Assembly (NCBI GenBank): GCA_023406915.1
Contig: JAEXTR010000115.1
Coordinates: forward strand, 1-10,004
DNA: 10,004 bases
Source: Bacteroidota bacterium
GTDB taxonomy: Bacteria; Bacteroidota; Ignavibacteria; Ignavibacteriales; Ignavibacteriaceae
Direction: 5' to 3'
Shown: positions 1-6,487 of the stretch, piece by piece
Numbering within the stretch: position 1 is the first letter of the stretch
Layout: every line of letters starts with the position of its first letter
Position numbers and translations under genes: made by a program
The notes under the pieces: model-generated
Told to the model about the DNA's origin: nothing
The model's database searches: none
Seen by the model: the letters and a program-made list of their open reading frames with translations, nothing else

Positions 1-1640
1 AGTAATGTGAAGAAGCGCTCAAAGATGCTCTCCTTCTTCGGCATTACCTTCACGCGGTACTCACTCAGCTTACTCAGTTTTGCAGCCAATACAACTGCAT
101 CGTTCATACCGCCGAATGCGTCTATCAGTCTGATTTCTTTTGCCCTCGCCCCAATCCAGACACGACCCTGTGCAATGGAATCCACGTTACCAACTTTCAT
201 TCCTCTGCCTGAAGATACACGGTCCAGAAAAGTGTCATAGATATGCTCAATCCTTTTTTGAATCACAGATCTTTCATACTCACTCAGCGGACGATTCGCT
301 TTACCAATATCAGCGTATTTTCCTGTATTGACATTATCAAAGGTGATTCCCAGTTTCTGATTGAGGAGCTCTTGCATATTAAACATTAGTCCGAATACAC
401 CAATGGATCCGGTCAGAGTATGCTCAGAGGCCAGAATGGTGTCCGCTCCACAGGCAATGTAGTATCCGCCAGATGCCGCAACATTTCCCATAGAAGCTAT
501 AACTGGTTTTGATTTCTTTGCTTTTTCAAGTGCACGCCAGATGAGCTCTGATGCAAGCGCATCACCACCGGGTGAATTGACTCTCAAAACGATCGCCTTT
601 ACTTTTGAATCGTCTGCGGCACTCTCAATAGCTTTCGTTAGTGTTTCGGCTCCTATAATACCTTCATCCGAATTCCCCATTCTGATTTCACCTTCGGCGA
701 ATATCAGTGCGATGATATTATCAGATTCGCTTGCTCTGTCTTCTTCATCTGAAAGAGGGGAGAGAATGTAGTTATTGAGCGTGACGTATGACTGCATCGT
801 CGCCCCGGTCCTGGACTTGATTCTTTCGGTTACCTCATCACGGTAGAGCAACTTATGAACATATCCTTTTTGGAGTGCATACATACCATCAAACAGTAAG
901 AGGCTGTCAACTGCTTTTTGCACTTCAGCCTGATTCAGTTTCCTTGACTTCGCGATTTCAGAAATCATAGTACTCCAAACCGGCGTGATGTATTCTGTAA
1001 TCTGCTGTCTGTTTTCATCGCTCAGCTTTGTCAGGGTAAAGGGTTCAATAGCGCTCTTGTATTTACCATGCCTGATTACTTCAGCCTTGATGCCAATCTT
1101 ATCCAGTAGACCCTTCATGAACATAACTGATGCATTGATCCCTGTCAGTGAGATACCTCCCATCGGATTCAGGTATATTGAATCAGCCACGGTGGCAAGA
1201 TAGTATGCACGTTGTGAATAGTTGTTGGAGTAAGCATACACAAATTTTCCACTCTTCCTGAAATCAAGGAACGCCTGTCGTAGTTCATTGATGGTTGCAA
1301 GTCCTGACGGGACCTCCGATAGTTCAAGAAAAATTCCTTTTATGCGCTCATCACTTTTAGCCCTGCGTATACAGGTAAGTATTTTATCAAGCCCCAATGC
1401 CGCATTGGCGTCACTTCCCCCGGTCAACAAACCGGAGAACGGATCCTCGTTTGCATGATCCGGGATCGTCTGGTTCAGATAAATGTGCAGCACAGACTTT
1501 TCTGGGGGTATGTAGGTGGTTGTGCTGTCAATCGATGCCACCATAACCCCGATAAAACCCAGGATAAACAATCCTGCAATGATCAGGGTAATGATATTTC
1601 CAACCAATGTGGAAAAAACATGCTTAAAGAACTGTTTCAT
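1..1640 (-). CDS. sppA: Signal peptide peptidase SppA, 67-kDa type (C-terminus cut by window edge)
   Basis: Membrane-bound serine protease that degrades cleaved signal peptides and other membrane-embedded fragments. The frame is open from the ATG at 1640 to the left edge, giving 546 codons. Residues about 12-35 form one hydrophobic anchor, so the rest should lie outside the inner membrane. Two tandem S49 domains are visible. The N-terminal one carries the general-base lysine in HGKYKSAIEPF (Lys195, equivalent to E. coli Lys209). The C-terminal one carries the nucleophile in NVAASGGYYIACGAD (Ser390, equivalent to E. coli Ser409), preceded by VNSPGGDALASE. The last visible part (GRVWIGARAKEIRLIDAFGG) is the usual SppA C-terminal motif, so only a few tens of residues should be missing. 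No Shine-Dalgarno is visible. The gene starts 44 bp after the aminotransferase stop and may be co-transcribed with it. The assignment is secure; the physiological substrate is family knowledge. Confidence 0.95.
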   Translation of the reverse strand, partial: MKQFFKHVFSTLVGNIITLIIAGLFILGFIGVMVASIDSTTTYIPPEKSVLHIYLNQTIPDHANEDPFSGLLTGGSDANAALGLDKILTCIRRAKSDERIKGIFLELSEVPSGLATINELRQAFLDFRKSGKFVYAYSNNYSQRAYYLATVADSIYLNPMGGISLTGINASVMFMKGLLDKIGIKAEVIRHGKYKSAIEPFTLTKLSDENRQQITEYITPVWSTMISEIAKSRKLNQAEVQKAVDSLLLFDGMYALQKGYVHKLLYRDEVTERIKSRTGATMQSYVTLNNYILSPLSDEEDRASESDNIIALIFAEGEIRMGNSDEGIIGAETLTKAIESAADDSKVKAIVLRVNSPGGDALASELIWRALEKAKKSKPVIASMGNVAASGGYYIACGADTILASEHTLTGSIGVFGLMFNMQELLNQKLGITFDNVNTGKYADIGKANRPLSEYERSVIQKRIEHIYDTFLDRVSSGRGMKVGNVDSIAQGRVWIGARAKEIRLIDAFGGMNDAVVLAAKLSKLSEYRVKVMPKKESIFERFFTL

Positions 1641-1684
1641 AATATCAATCCATTATAGGGATATTGTTGAATGAATGTGTTGTT

Positions 1685-2833
1685 CTATCTGCTGGCAAAC
1701 TGAACCAGCTTTTCTGCTGCCTTCTGCAATATATCGTCTGTCTTGGCAAAACAAATTCTGATGAGCTTGCTGTCGCTCCCTTTTGCATAGAAGGGGGAAA
1801 GGGGAATAACTGCAACTCCGGCTTCCTTAACCAATAATTCTGAGAATTCCTGATCATGCAGGGATGACACAGCAGAATAATCCAATAGTTGAAAGTATGT
1901 CCCTTCAGCTGGTTTCAGTTTATATGGACTTCCCTCAATCAGCCGGTTAAAATAATCCCTTTTCTTTTGGTAAAATGTGTGCAGAGTAAGATAGGGGTCG
2001 CGGTTTTGGAGATGATCTGCGTACGCATACTGGGCAGGCGTATTTACACAGAATACTGTGAATTGATGGAGCTTCCTGAATTCAGCCGTAATTACCGCAG
2101 GGGCGCATACATATCCGACCTTCCACCCTGTAGTATGATATGTTTTCCCGAAAGAAGAAATAACCATCGTTCTTGGGCGCAGGATCTCTGATGCTCCAAT
2201 ACTCAAATGCTTCCTATCATCAAAAACTATATGCTCATACACTTCATCACTGAGTACAACAAACTCATATTTTCCGGCAAGTTCCTCCAACCGTCTTATA
2301 TCCAGTTCCGTGATTAGCGCCCCGGTTGGATTGTGCGGACTGTTGATGATAATCATCCTGGTACGGTTATTACATGCAGCAGCTACAGCCTCCCAGTCTA
2401 TGGAAAAATCTGGCTCCTGAAGTGGAATATATACAGGAATACCCCCATTCAGAATTACTGTCGGTCCGTATGAATCATAAGCTGGTTCCAGAATAATCAC
2501 CTCATCACCGGTGTGAACCACAGTTGAGATTGCAGTGTATAATGCCTGGGTGGCTCCTGCTGTAATAGTAATCTCGGTATCAGGATCATATACACTGCCA
2601 TATAAAAAAGTTGTTTTTTCTGCAATCCTCTGCTTCAATAATGGCAATCCTGGCATGGGACTGTACTGATTGCAACCGTTCAGCTGGTAATGGTGAAATA
2701 AGTCCGTTAGCCTGGTGTCAGGATCAAAATTGGGAAAACCCTGCGATACATTGATCGCCTGGTAATCGTGGGCAAGTTTTGACATGACTGCAAATATGCT
2801 CGAACCGGTTTGTGGTAATTTTGATTGTATCAT
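1685..2833 (-). CDS. PLP-dependent aminotransferase class I/II, methionine aminotransferase (YbdL)-like
   Basis: Fold-type I aminotransferase, cytosolic, transferring an amino group between an amino acid and a 2-oxo acid with pyridoxal phosphate. Numbered from the ATG at 2833 (382 aa), it shows GATQAL (about 93-98, phosphate binding), NSPHNPTG (164-171, Asn168), DEVYEH (Asp196, Tyr199), SSFGKTYHTTGWKVGY with the Schiff-base Lys230, and RICFA with the carboxylate-binding Arg359. The N-terminal QSKLPQTGSSIFAVMSKLA and INVSQGFPNFD are typical of the YbdL/kynurenine aminotransferase III branch, which favours methionine and aromatic substrates; E. coli YbdL is 386 aa. A GTG two codons upstream (2839) is a possible alternative start, but the ATG restores the usual family N-terminus. 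It is followed 44 bp later by sppA. The enzyme class is certain; substrate preference (methionine versus aromatic or glutamine) is inference. Confidence 0.93.
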   Translation of the reverse strand: MIQSKLPQTGSSIFAVMSKLAHDYQAINVSQGFPNFDPDTRLTDLFHHYQLNGCNQYSPMPGLPLLKQRIAEKTTFLYGSVYDPDTEITITAGATQALYTAISTVVHTGDEVIILEPAYDSYGPTVILNGGIPVYIPLQEPDFSIDWEAVAAACNNRTRMIIINSPHNPTGALITELDIRRLEELAGKYEFVVLSDEVYEHIVFDDRKHLSIGASEILRPRTMVISSFGKTYHTTGWKVGYVCAPAVITAEFRKLHQFTVFCVNTPAQYAYADHLQNRDPYLTLHTFYQKKRDYFNRLIEGSPYKLKPAEGTYFQLLDYSAVSSLHDQEFSELLVKEAGVAVIPLSPFYAKGSDSKLIRICFAKTDDILQKAAEKLVQFASR

Positions 2834-2864
2834 AAACACTGCATTTTTTTATCATTAATACTGT

Positions 2865-2892
2865 ATTATGTGAATGAAACTATTGGTTACAA
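2865..2892 (-). promoter_or_regulatory. Possible sigma-70-type promoter for the aminotransferase gene
   Basis: On the minus strand TTGTAA (2892-2887) and CATAAT (2870-2865) are separated by 16 bp and would start transcription a short way upstream of the ATG at 2833. The -35 box matches 4 of 6 and the -10 box 5 of 6. The -35 box sits within an imperfect palindrome at 2881-2900 (TATTGGTT and AACCTCAATA around AC), which could be an operator. Matches of this quality also occur by chance in AT-rich DNA. Confidence 0.3.
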
Positions 2893-3084
2893 CCTCAATA
2901 CTTCAGTCATTCTCTTTTCCGGAGCACAGGCACGAACCGACTATGCAAGCAAATCATTGAACGTAGGCACTGTGGACTTATTGATGCTTTCCGATTATTC
3001 TGGGGATAAACTCATGACTTCAATTGGTCCTGATTTATGTCATCGACAATCTAAAGCTCTGTTAAAACAGTATTGTGAATGACT

Positions 3085-3846
3085 TTATTTCGTTACTACA
3101 CACCTAAAACCATAATCGCCAATTCTGACTTCAGGTTGCGCCCAATTGCGAAAACTGGTACTAATAACATCGATGTCACTAAGCCACGAACCACCGCGAA
3201 GAGTTTTACCTTCGCCCCGATCAGGACCCCTTGGATTCCTTAAAGTGCTTCCTGGGGCAATCGGTTCCGAAAACCAATCACTGCACCATTCCCAAACATT
3301 CCCGCTCATATCATAAATTCCAAGTTCATTTGGCTTAAGCTTACCAACCGGATGTGTTTTATTACTACCGTTATGGAAATACCAGGCAACATCATCAATT
3401 CGGTTCGCTCCAGCATAGAGAAATCCTTTGCTCCTGTCACCTCCTCTTGCAGCCAGCTCCCACTCAGTCTCAGTTGGAAGTCGCTTCCCGACCCACTCAG
3501 CATACTCCACCGCATCAAACCAGGTCACATTTACCATAGGATGATTATCGATCCATCCCCATTCTGGCTCATCAGGCATTTGTCGTCCCTTAGCATCGCA
3601 GAATTCTTTAAACTGCTTTACGGTAACCTCGTATTTGTCAATATAAAAGCTGTCCAAAATTATGGTGTATGCATTGTTTTCATTTTTATTACCAAGATTA
3701 AAAGAACCACCATTTACAAGTACCATTCCTGATGTATCTGGTGAAGTCGAGTTCTTCGCATGTTTGTTGACTTGGCTAAATATAAAAGAGTTTTGAACGG
3801 CGAGCAGGGCAATTACCAAAATTGCAAATCGATGTATGATATTCAT
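3085..3846 (-). CDS. Secreted SUMF1/FGE-sulfatase-fold protein lacking the catalytic cysteines
   Basis: This 253-residue protein starts with a signal peptide (MNIIHRFAILVIALLAVQNSFIFSQ, cleavage probably near residue 24-25). A single SUMF1/formylglycine-generating-enzyme domain follows: MVLVNGGSFNLG (41-52), FYIDKYEVTVKQFKEFC (67-83), HPMVNVTWFDAVEYAEWVGKRLP and ETEWELAARGG (102-136), LGIYDMSGNVWEWCSDWF (175-192), RGGSW (217-221) and GFRCV (246-250). True FGE has two copper-binding cysteines soon after the GGS motif. Here that stretch reads WLSDIDVISTSF with no cysteine, so sulfatase activation is not expected. The same fold occurs in ergothioneine synthases (EgtB), PvdO and the gliding/secretion proteins GldJ and GldK of Bacteroidota; no EgtB DinB domain is present. 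The gene stands alone with gaps of about 250-270 bp on each side and no sulfatase nearby. The fold is certain, the role unknown; a periplasmic binding or structural role is inference. Confidence 0.9.
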   Translation of the reverse strand: MNIIHRFAILVIALLAVQNSFIFSQVNKHAKNSTSPDTSGMVLVNGGSFNLGNKNENNAYTIILDSFYIDKYEVTVKQFKEFCDAKGRQMPDEPEWGWIDNHPMVNVTWFDAVEYAEWVGKRLPTETEWELAARGGDRSKGFLYAGANRIDDVAWYFHNGSNKTHPVGKLKPNELGIYDMSGNVWEWCSDWFSEPIAPGSTLRNPRGPDRGEGKTLRGGSWLSDIDVISTSFRNWAQPEVRIGDYGFRCVVTK

Positions 3847-4064
3847 AATGTGTTTCGTTTTGTTGTCTAGTATCCAGGTCGTAATAACTTGTTGATGCGA
3901 GATTTTTAAATCTTCATACCGAATATAAATAATATTGCGGTTTATTCATTTCGTCGCAGTCAAGGAGTGCGATGATGATTCAAGTATTATTCGATGGTTC
4001 GGTTTCGTTTTCGGTAGGTGTTCCCGCAGATTATGAGGATTAGTGAAAGCGGTACTAAGCCTAT

Positions 4065-4104
4065 ACAGTCTGTACAGCAATTAGTTACTTGCTGTACAGA
4101 CTGT
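4065..4104 (-). terminator. Perfect 16-bp inverted repeat after the M1 peptidase gene; probable transcript-end hairpin
   Basis: The arms ACAGTCTGTACAGCAA (4065-4080) and TTGCTGTACAGACTGT (4089-4104) are exact reverse complements around an 8-nt loop. The hairpin begins 13 nt after the peptidase stop codon on the minus strand, which fits a terminator or 3'-end stabiliser. No U-tract follows on the minus strand, so it is not a textbook intrinsic terminator. Each arm also contains the self-palindrome CTGTACAG, so a double protein-binding site is an alternative. A further pair AAAGCG (near 4046-4051) and CGCTTT (4105-4110) could extend the stem across an asymmetric bulge. Confidence 0.5.
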
Positions 4105-4117
4105 CGCTTTATCCGGA

Positions 4118-5983
4118 CTATTGAAGGCTGAAACTATTATCTGCTGGATTGGTATCCGGTATCTGCAGACTACCAATCTTCACGGTTACCACCTCTGATT
4201 TCACCGGGATGGTAACTTCAAAGATATCTTTATCTTTCCACACTCCTGCTGTATACCTTTCAGTTGATTCACTGCCATCTTTACAGGCGACTGTTACTAC
4301 AACCGGTACAGGTAAACCTCCGACTTTACGGACCGTAACACGGCATTCACCATTCTTTGATTCAGCATTCTCAATCTTCAGATCTGCATTAGTGAACTCC
4401 CTCACCCACGGATTCCAGTACCATCCAAGCTGCTCACCGCTCGATGTCTCGATGCAGTGCACAAAGTCATAGGGTGTTGGATGCTTCTGCTTCCAAAGAT
4501 TCATATAGTGATGCAGTGCCTTGATAAACCGCTCATGACCAAGATATTCACGCAGGTAATAATACATAAGTGATGACCTTGAATAGGCCGCCAGTTGATG
4601 GGTGTATCCCCTTAATTGGAAAGACGGCACGATCAGCGGCATTTCAGACTCCGTACCGCCATACCGTGAAAGCGCCGTAGCATTCCAAATTCTCGCATCA
4701 AGCGCAGGCTCTTGCTGATTCTGCAATTCGTATGGTAACATCGTTGCCCAACCTTCTTCCATCCACGAGTACTTAAACTCATTGATGCCTACATAGAAGG
4801 GGAAATAAGTGTGCCCGATCTCATGTGATGTTACATAGACGTTGATGTCTCTTGTCTCAAATGCTTCGTTATTGCACATCATGGGGAATTCCATCCCCTC
4901 CATACCGTGAAAAACTGTCATGACAGGAAATGGGTAGGGGACAGCAGGCAATACCGATGAATAATACTCAATCGATTCCTTCGCAAGCTTTGCTACTTCA
5001 TAAAACGGTTCAGCTTTATCATTATAAACAACGTTAATCGGTACATATCTGCCTGTCTGCACATCACATAATGCTCTTACGGCCTCCCATCTGTAAGAAC
5101 TGCTCAGGGCAAATGCAAAGTCGTTACAGTTCTCTGATTTAAATTTCCAGGTTAAGGTGGGCTTATCAGTAATGGTTACTTGCTTTTTTATAAACTCACT
5201 CTTCTCCGCGATGATAACTGATGCATCCTGACTCATCATCTTTTCAATCCTTTTCAGGATTTCACTTCTCAGGGTCTGCTCACCATTCAACAGGCTGCCG
5301 GAAGCCCACACCGCATACTCTGATGGTACGGTGATCGATACATCATAGTCTGCGAATTCATTGAAAAACTCATGCTCACCATCCATTGGATATCTGTTCC
5401 ATTTGCCCAAATCATCATACACGCAGATTTGAGGATACCAGTATGCAATAAAGAATGATGCAGAATCATACGTTCCAAACCGTAATTTCTGTTCAAAAGG
5501 ATGGGTAAAGCTCCATTGCACTTCAAGTTTTGCGCTGCCGCCGGGGGGAATCAACGCCGGAACCTGACCAAGTGTACTCTGTCTGAAGATTTTTTCCTCA
5601 CTTACAGGTACTCCATTAACAAGAACCTGGGAAAGTGTCACACCATCATGGACATCCGCCGCAGCAACTGCTGTATTTCTTGCTTCTCCTTTCCTGAACA
5701 GGTCCTGCTTTACACCGAAGACAATCTCTTTAAGAGTATCAGGACTGTTGTTCTGATAAACAATTTCTGCTTCTCCTGTCAGCAGTCGTGTTGCAGGATC
5801 GAAGTTTGCCTTCAGTTTATAAAAAGCTTTGTTTTGCCAGTATTTGGAACCAGGTTCTCCGGTTAGGGACCTTGTACCGAGCGTGTAACCCTTTTGCAGA
5901 TTCCTCGGCACAGGTAAACTTTGTGAATGGAGAGTGCCTATTGCTAATACAACAAGCAGTTGAATAAAAATCATCTTTTTCAT
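4118..5983 (-). CDS. Secreted M1-family zinc metallopeptidase (aminopeptidase N-like)
   Basis: A zinc metallopeptidase expected to trim N-terminal residues from peptides outside the cytoplasm. The 621-residue product has an N-terminal signal peptide (MKKMIFIQLLVVLAIGTLHS, cleavage near residue 20) with no lipobox cysteine. Residues about 50-230 form the M1 N-terminal beta-saddle domain. The catalytic domain has the GAMEN-like exopeptidase loop GMEGMEFPMM (360-369), the zinc site HEIGH (His387, Glu388, His391) with the third ligand Glu410 exactly 18 residues later in WMEEGWATM, and a likely catalytic Tyr467 in AAYSRSSLMYYYL. A beta-rich tail (about 535-612) closes the protein. The length suits short bacterial M1 enzymes rather than the roughly 870-residue PepN. 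It has its own upstream promoter and a hairpin after the stop, so it appears monocistronic. GGAAG lies 6 nt before the ATG. Family and zinc site are sure; peptide specificity is not readable. Confidence 0.94.
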   Translation of the reverse strand: MKKMIFIQLLVVLAIGTLHSQSLPVPRNLQKGYTLGTRSLTGEPGSKYWQNKAFYKLKANFDPATRLLTGEAEIVYQNNSPDTLKEIVFGVKQDLFRKGEARNTAVAAADVHDGVTLSQVLVNGVPVSEEKIFRQSTLGQVPALIPPGGSAKLEVQWSFTHPFEQKLRFGTYDSASFFIAYWYPQICVYDDLGKWNRYPMDGEHEFFNEFADYDVSITVPSEYAVWASGSLLNGEQTLRSEILKRIEKMMSQDASVIIAEKSEFIKKQVTITDKPTLTWKFKSENCNDFAFALSSSYRWEAVRALCDVQTGRYVPINVVYNDKAEPFYEVAKLAKESIEYYSSVLPAVPYPFPVMTVFHGMEGMEFPMMCNNEAFETRDINVYVTSHEIGHTYFPFYVGINEFKYSWMEEGWATMLPYELQNQQEPALDARIWNATALSRYGGTESEMPLIVPSFQLRGYTHQLAAYSRSSLMYYYLREYLGHERFIKALHHYMNLWKQKHPTPYDFVHCIETSSGEQLGWYWNPWVREFTNADLKIENAESKNGECRVTVRKVGGLPVPVVVTVACKDGSESTERYTAGVWKDKDIFEVTIPVKSEVVTVKIGSLQIPDTNPADNSFSLQ

Positions 5984-6008
5984 AATGCTTCCACAATTAG
6001 TTTCGTGA

Positions 6009-6026
6009 TGTGCAGTAAACTACACA
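6009..6026. promoter_or_regulatory. Imperfect palindrome in the M1 peptidase leader, possible operator
   Basis: TGTGCAGT and ACTACACA flank a central AA, with 7 of 8 positions symmetrical; the flanking A and T extend it by one pair. It lies between the predicted transcription start and the peptidase ATG, so it could be a repressor site or a leader hairpin. It resembles dimeric regulator sites in general. The spacing does not match the CRP consensus, so no regulator is named. Confidence 0.3.
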
Positions 6027-6058
6027 TTTCCTTCGGGCGGACGGGAACCGTCTGTCAA

Positions 6059-6086
6059 ATCATAGCGCCGTTTATTGAATTGTCAA
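6059..6086 (-). promoter_or_regulatory. Sigma-70-type promoter of the M1 peptidase gene
   Basis: On the minus strand a perfect -35 box TTGACA (6086-6081) and TATGAT (6064-6059, 5 of 6) are separated by 16 bp. Transcription would start near 6052, leaving a leader of about 69 nt before the ATG at 5983. A small hairpin (GACGG-GAA-CCGTC, 6040-6052) would sit at the very 5' end of this RNA. An inverted repeat ATTGA-N4-TCAAT (6074-6087) overlaps the -35 box and could bind a repressor. Confidence 0.65.
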
Positions 6087-6117
6087 TCGCCTCTGTTTTC
6101 TCCCAGAATCAGCACCT

Positions 6118-6142
6118 GTCATTCTTTCACCCCCTGAATGAC
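6118..6142. repeat. Inverted repeat GTCATTC-N11-GAATGAC
   Basis: Two perfect 7-bp arms (6118-6124 and 6136-6142) flank an 11-bp spacer, upstream of both divergent promoters. It lies about 30 bp upstream of the peptidase -35 box and about 145 bp upstream of the sigma-54 -24 element. It could be an activator or repressor site; nothing in the sequence names the protein. Confidence 0.35.
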
Positions 6143-6163
6143 TGAGGAAAGCAGGCAATCGTG

Positions 6164-6189
6164 AAAATTTACTTTATGGGGTAAATATT
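6164..6189 (+). promoter_or_regulatory. Candidate upstream activator site for the sigma-54 promoter
   Basis: ATTTAC (6167-6172) and GTAAAT (6181-6186) are perfect arms around 8 bp, with partial symmetry continuing outwards in AT base pairs. The centre lies about 110 bp upstream of the -24 element, within the usual range for binding sites of NtrC-type enhancer-binding proteins. The role is inferred from position and symmetry only, and the low complexity of the arms weakens it. Confidence 0.35.
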
Positions 6190-6283
6190 TCTCTAATTTA
6201 GGAATACTTACAGCGAAAGGGAAAAAATGAATAAAAACACTGCTTTTAAGTGAAAAATTGAGGGTTTTTAATCTAAAACTACT

Positions 6284-6300
6284 TTGGCACGCTCTTCGCT
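6284..6300 (+). promoter_or_regulatory. Sigma-54 (RpoN) -24/-12 promoter of the hydrogenase-kinase operon
   Basis: The sequence TTGGCACGCTCTTCGCT has the invariant GG (6286-6287) and GC (6298-6299) exactly 10 bp apart. It matches the consensus TTGGCACG-N4-TTGCW with one clear mismatch (TCGC for TTGC). It faces the plus-strand operon, and the start site would be near 6310-6311. Sigma-54 promoters need an ATP-hydrolysing enhancer-binding activator, which is not encoded in this window. Confidence 0.7.
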
Positions 6301-6325
6301 TAATATGCAGGTGATGATCGTTCTT

Positions 6326-6353
6326 CCCGGTTTCGGTAAACTTTTCAACCGGG
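6326..6353 (+). repeat. Leader hairpin of the sensor-kinase operon
   Basis: Perfect arms CCCGGTT (6326-6332) and AACCGGG (6347-6353) enclose a 14-nt loop. It lies 15-40 nt after the predicted sigma-54 start site, so it would fold near the 5' end of the operon mRNA. It could stabilise the transcript or serve as a regulator site. No U-tract follows. Confidence 0.4.
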
Positions 6354-6456
6354 TTGGGGTCAGAAATCACGAATAGAAAGAGGAACGGATCGAGAGGCTG
6401 TTATTCGTTCCCTGGATGCCACGTTTGCATCTGTTTCTCATTCAATCGTTCAAGCA

Positions 6457-6487
6457 AGAGGTTCCGGGCGAAAGCCCCTGAGAGGTT
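6457..6487 (+). promoter_or_regulatory. Duplicated AGAGGTT with GAAA-tetraloop hairpin before the start codon
   Basis: AGAGGTT occurs at 6457-6463 and again at 6481-6487, the second directly abutting the ATG at 6488. Between them GGGC-GAAA-GCCC (6466-6477) forms a GNRA-capped hairpin. The second AGAGG is unusually close to the ATG (2 nt) for a ribosome-binding site. The first has better spacing only if the hairpin folds away the bases between, which is a possible but unproven arrangement. Confidence 0.35.

Larger units (their letters stand above)
5984..6487. other. Divergent intergenic control region between the M1 peptidase and the sensor-kinase operon
   Basis: This 504-bp stretch has no credible gene. 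Short open frames within it lack recognisable protein features. It contains a leftward sigma-70-type promoter, a rightward sigma-54 promoter, at least four inverted repeats and the long leader of the plus-strand operon. The part from about 6190 to 6280 is AT-rich, as expected of DNA that bends between an activator site and a sigma-54 promoter. Confidence 0.75.

Noticed and set aside
1652..1657. TATAAT on the minus strand just before sppA
   Set aside because: A perfect -10 hexamer, but no acceptable -35 box lies 16-18 bp upstream and transcription would start only about 5 nt before the ATG. It was not called as a promoter.
3059..3070. Small palindrome CTGTT-AA-AACAG after the SUMF1-fold gene as a terminator
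   Set aside because: The stem is only 5 bp of mostly A-T pairs with a 2-nt centre and no U-tract, so it is too weak to support a terminator call.
2825..3082. 85-codon plus-strand open frame in the gap before the aminotransferase gene
   Set aside because: It overlaps the aminotransferase start on the opposite strand, has no ribosome-binding site and shows no recognisable domain or protein-like periodicity. The gap is better explained as the promoter region of the aminotransferase.
3085..3846. Active formylglycine-generating enzyme
   Set aside because: The two copper-binding cysteines expected after the GGS motif are absent, and no sulfatase gene is present in the window.
6119..6370. 83-codon minus-strand open frame in the divergent control region
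   Set aside because: It covers the sigma-54 promoter and several inverted repeats, its product looks unlike a protein family, and it has no start signals.
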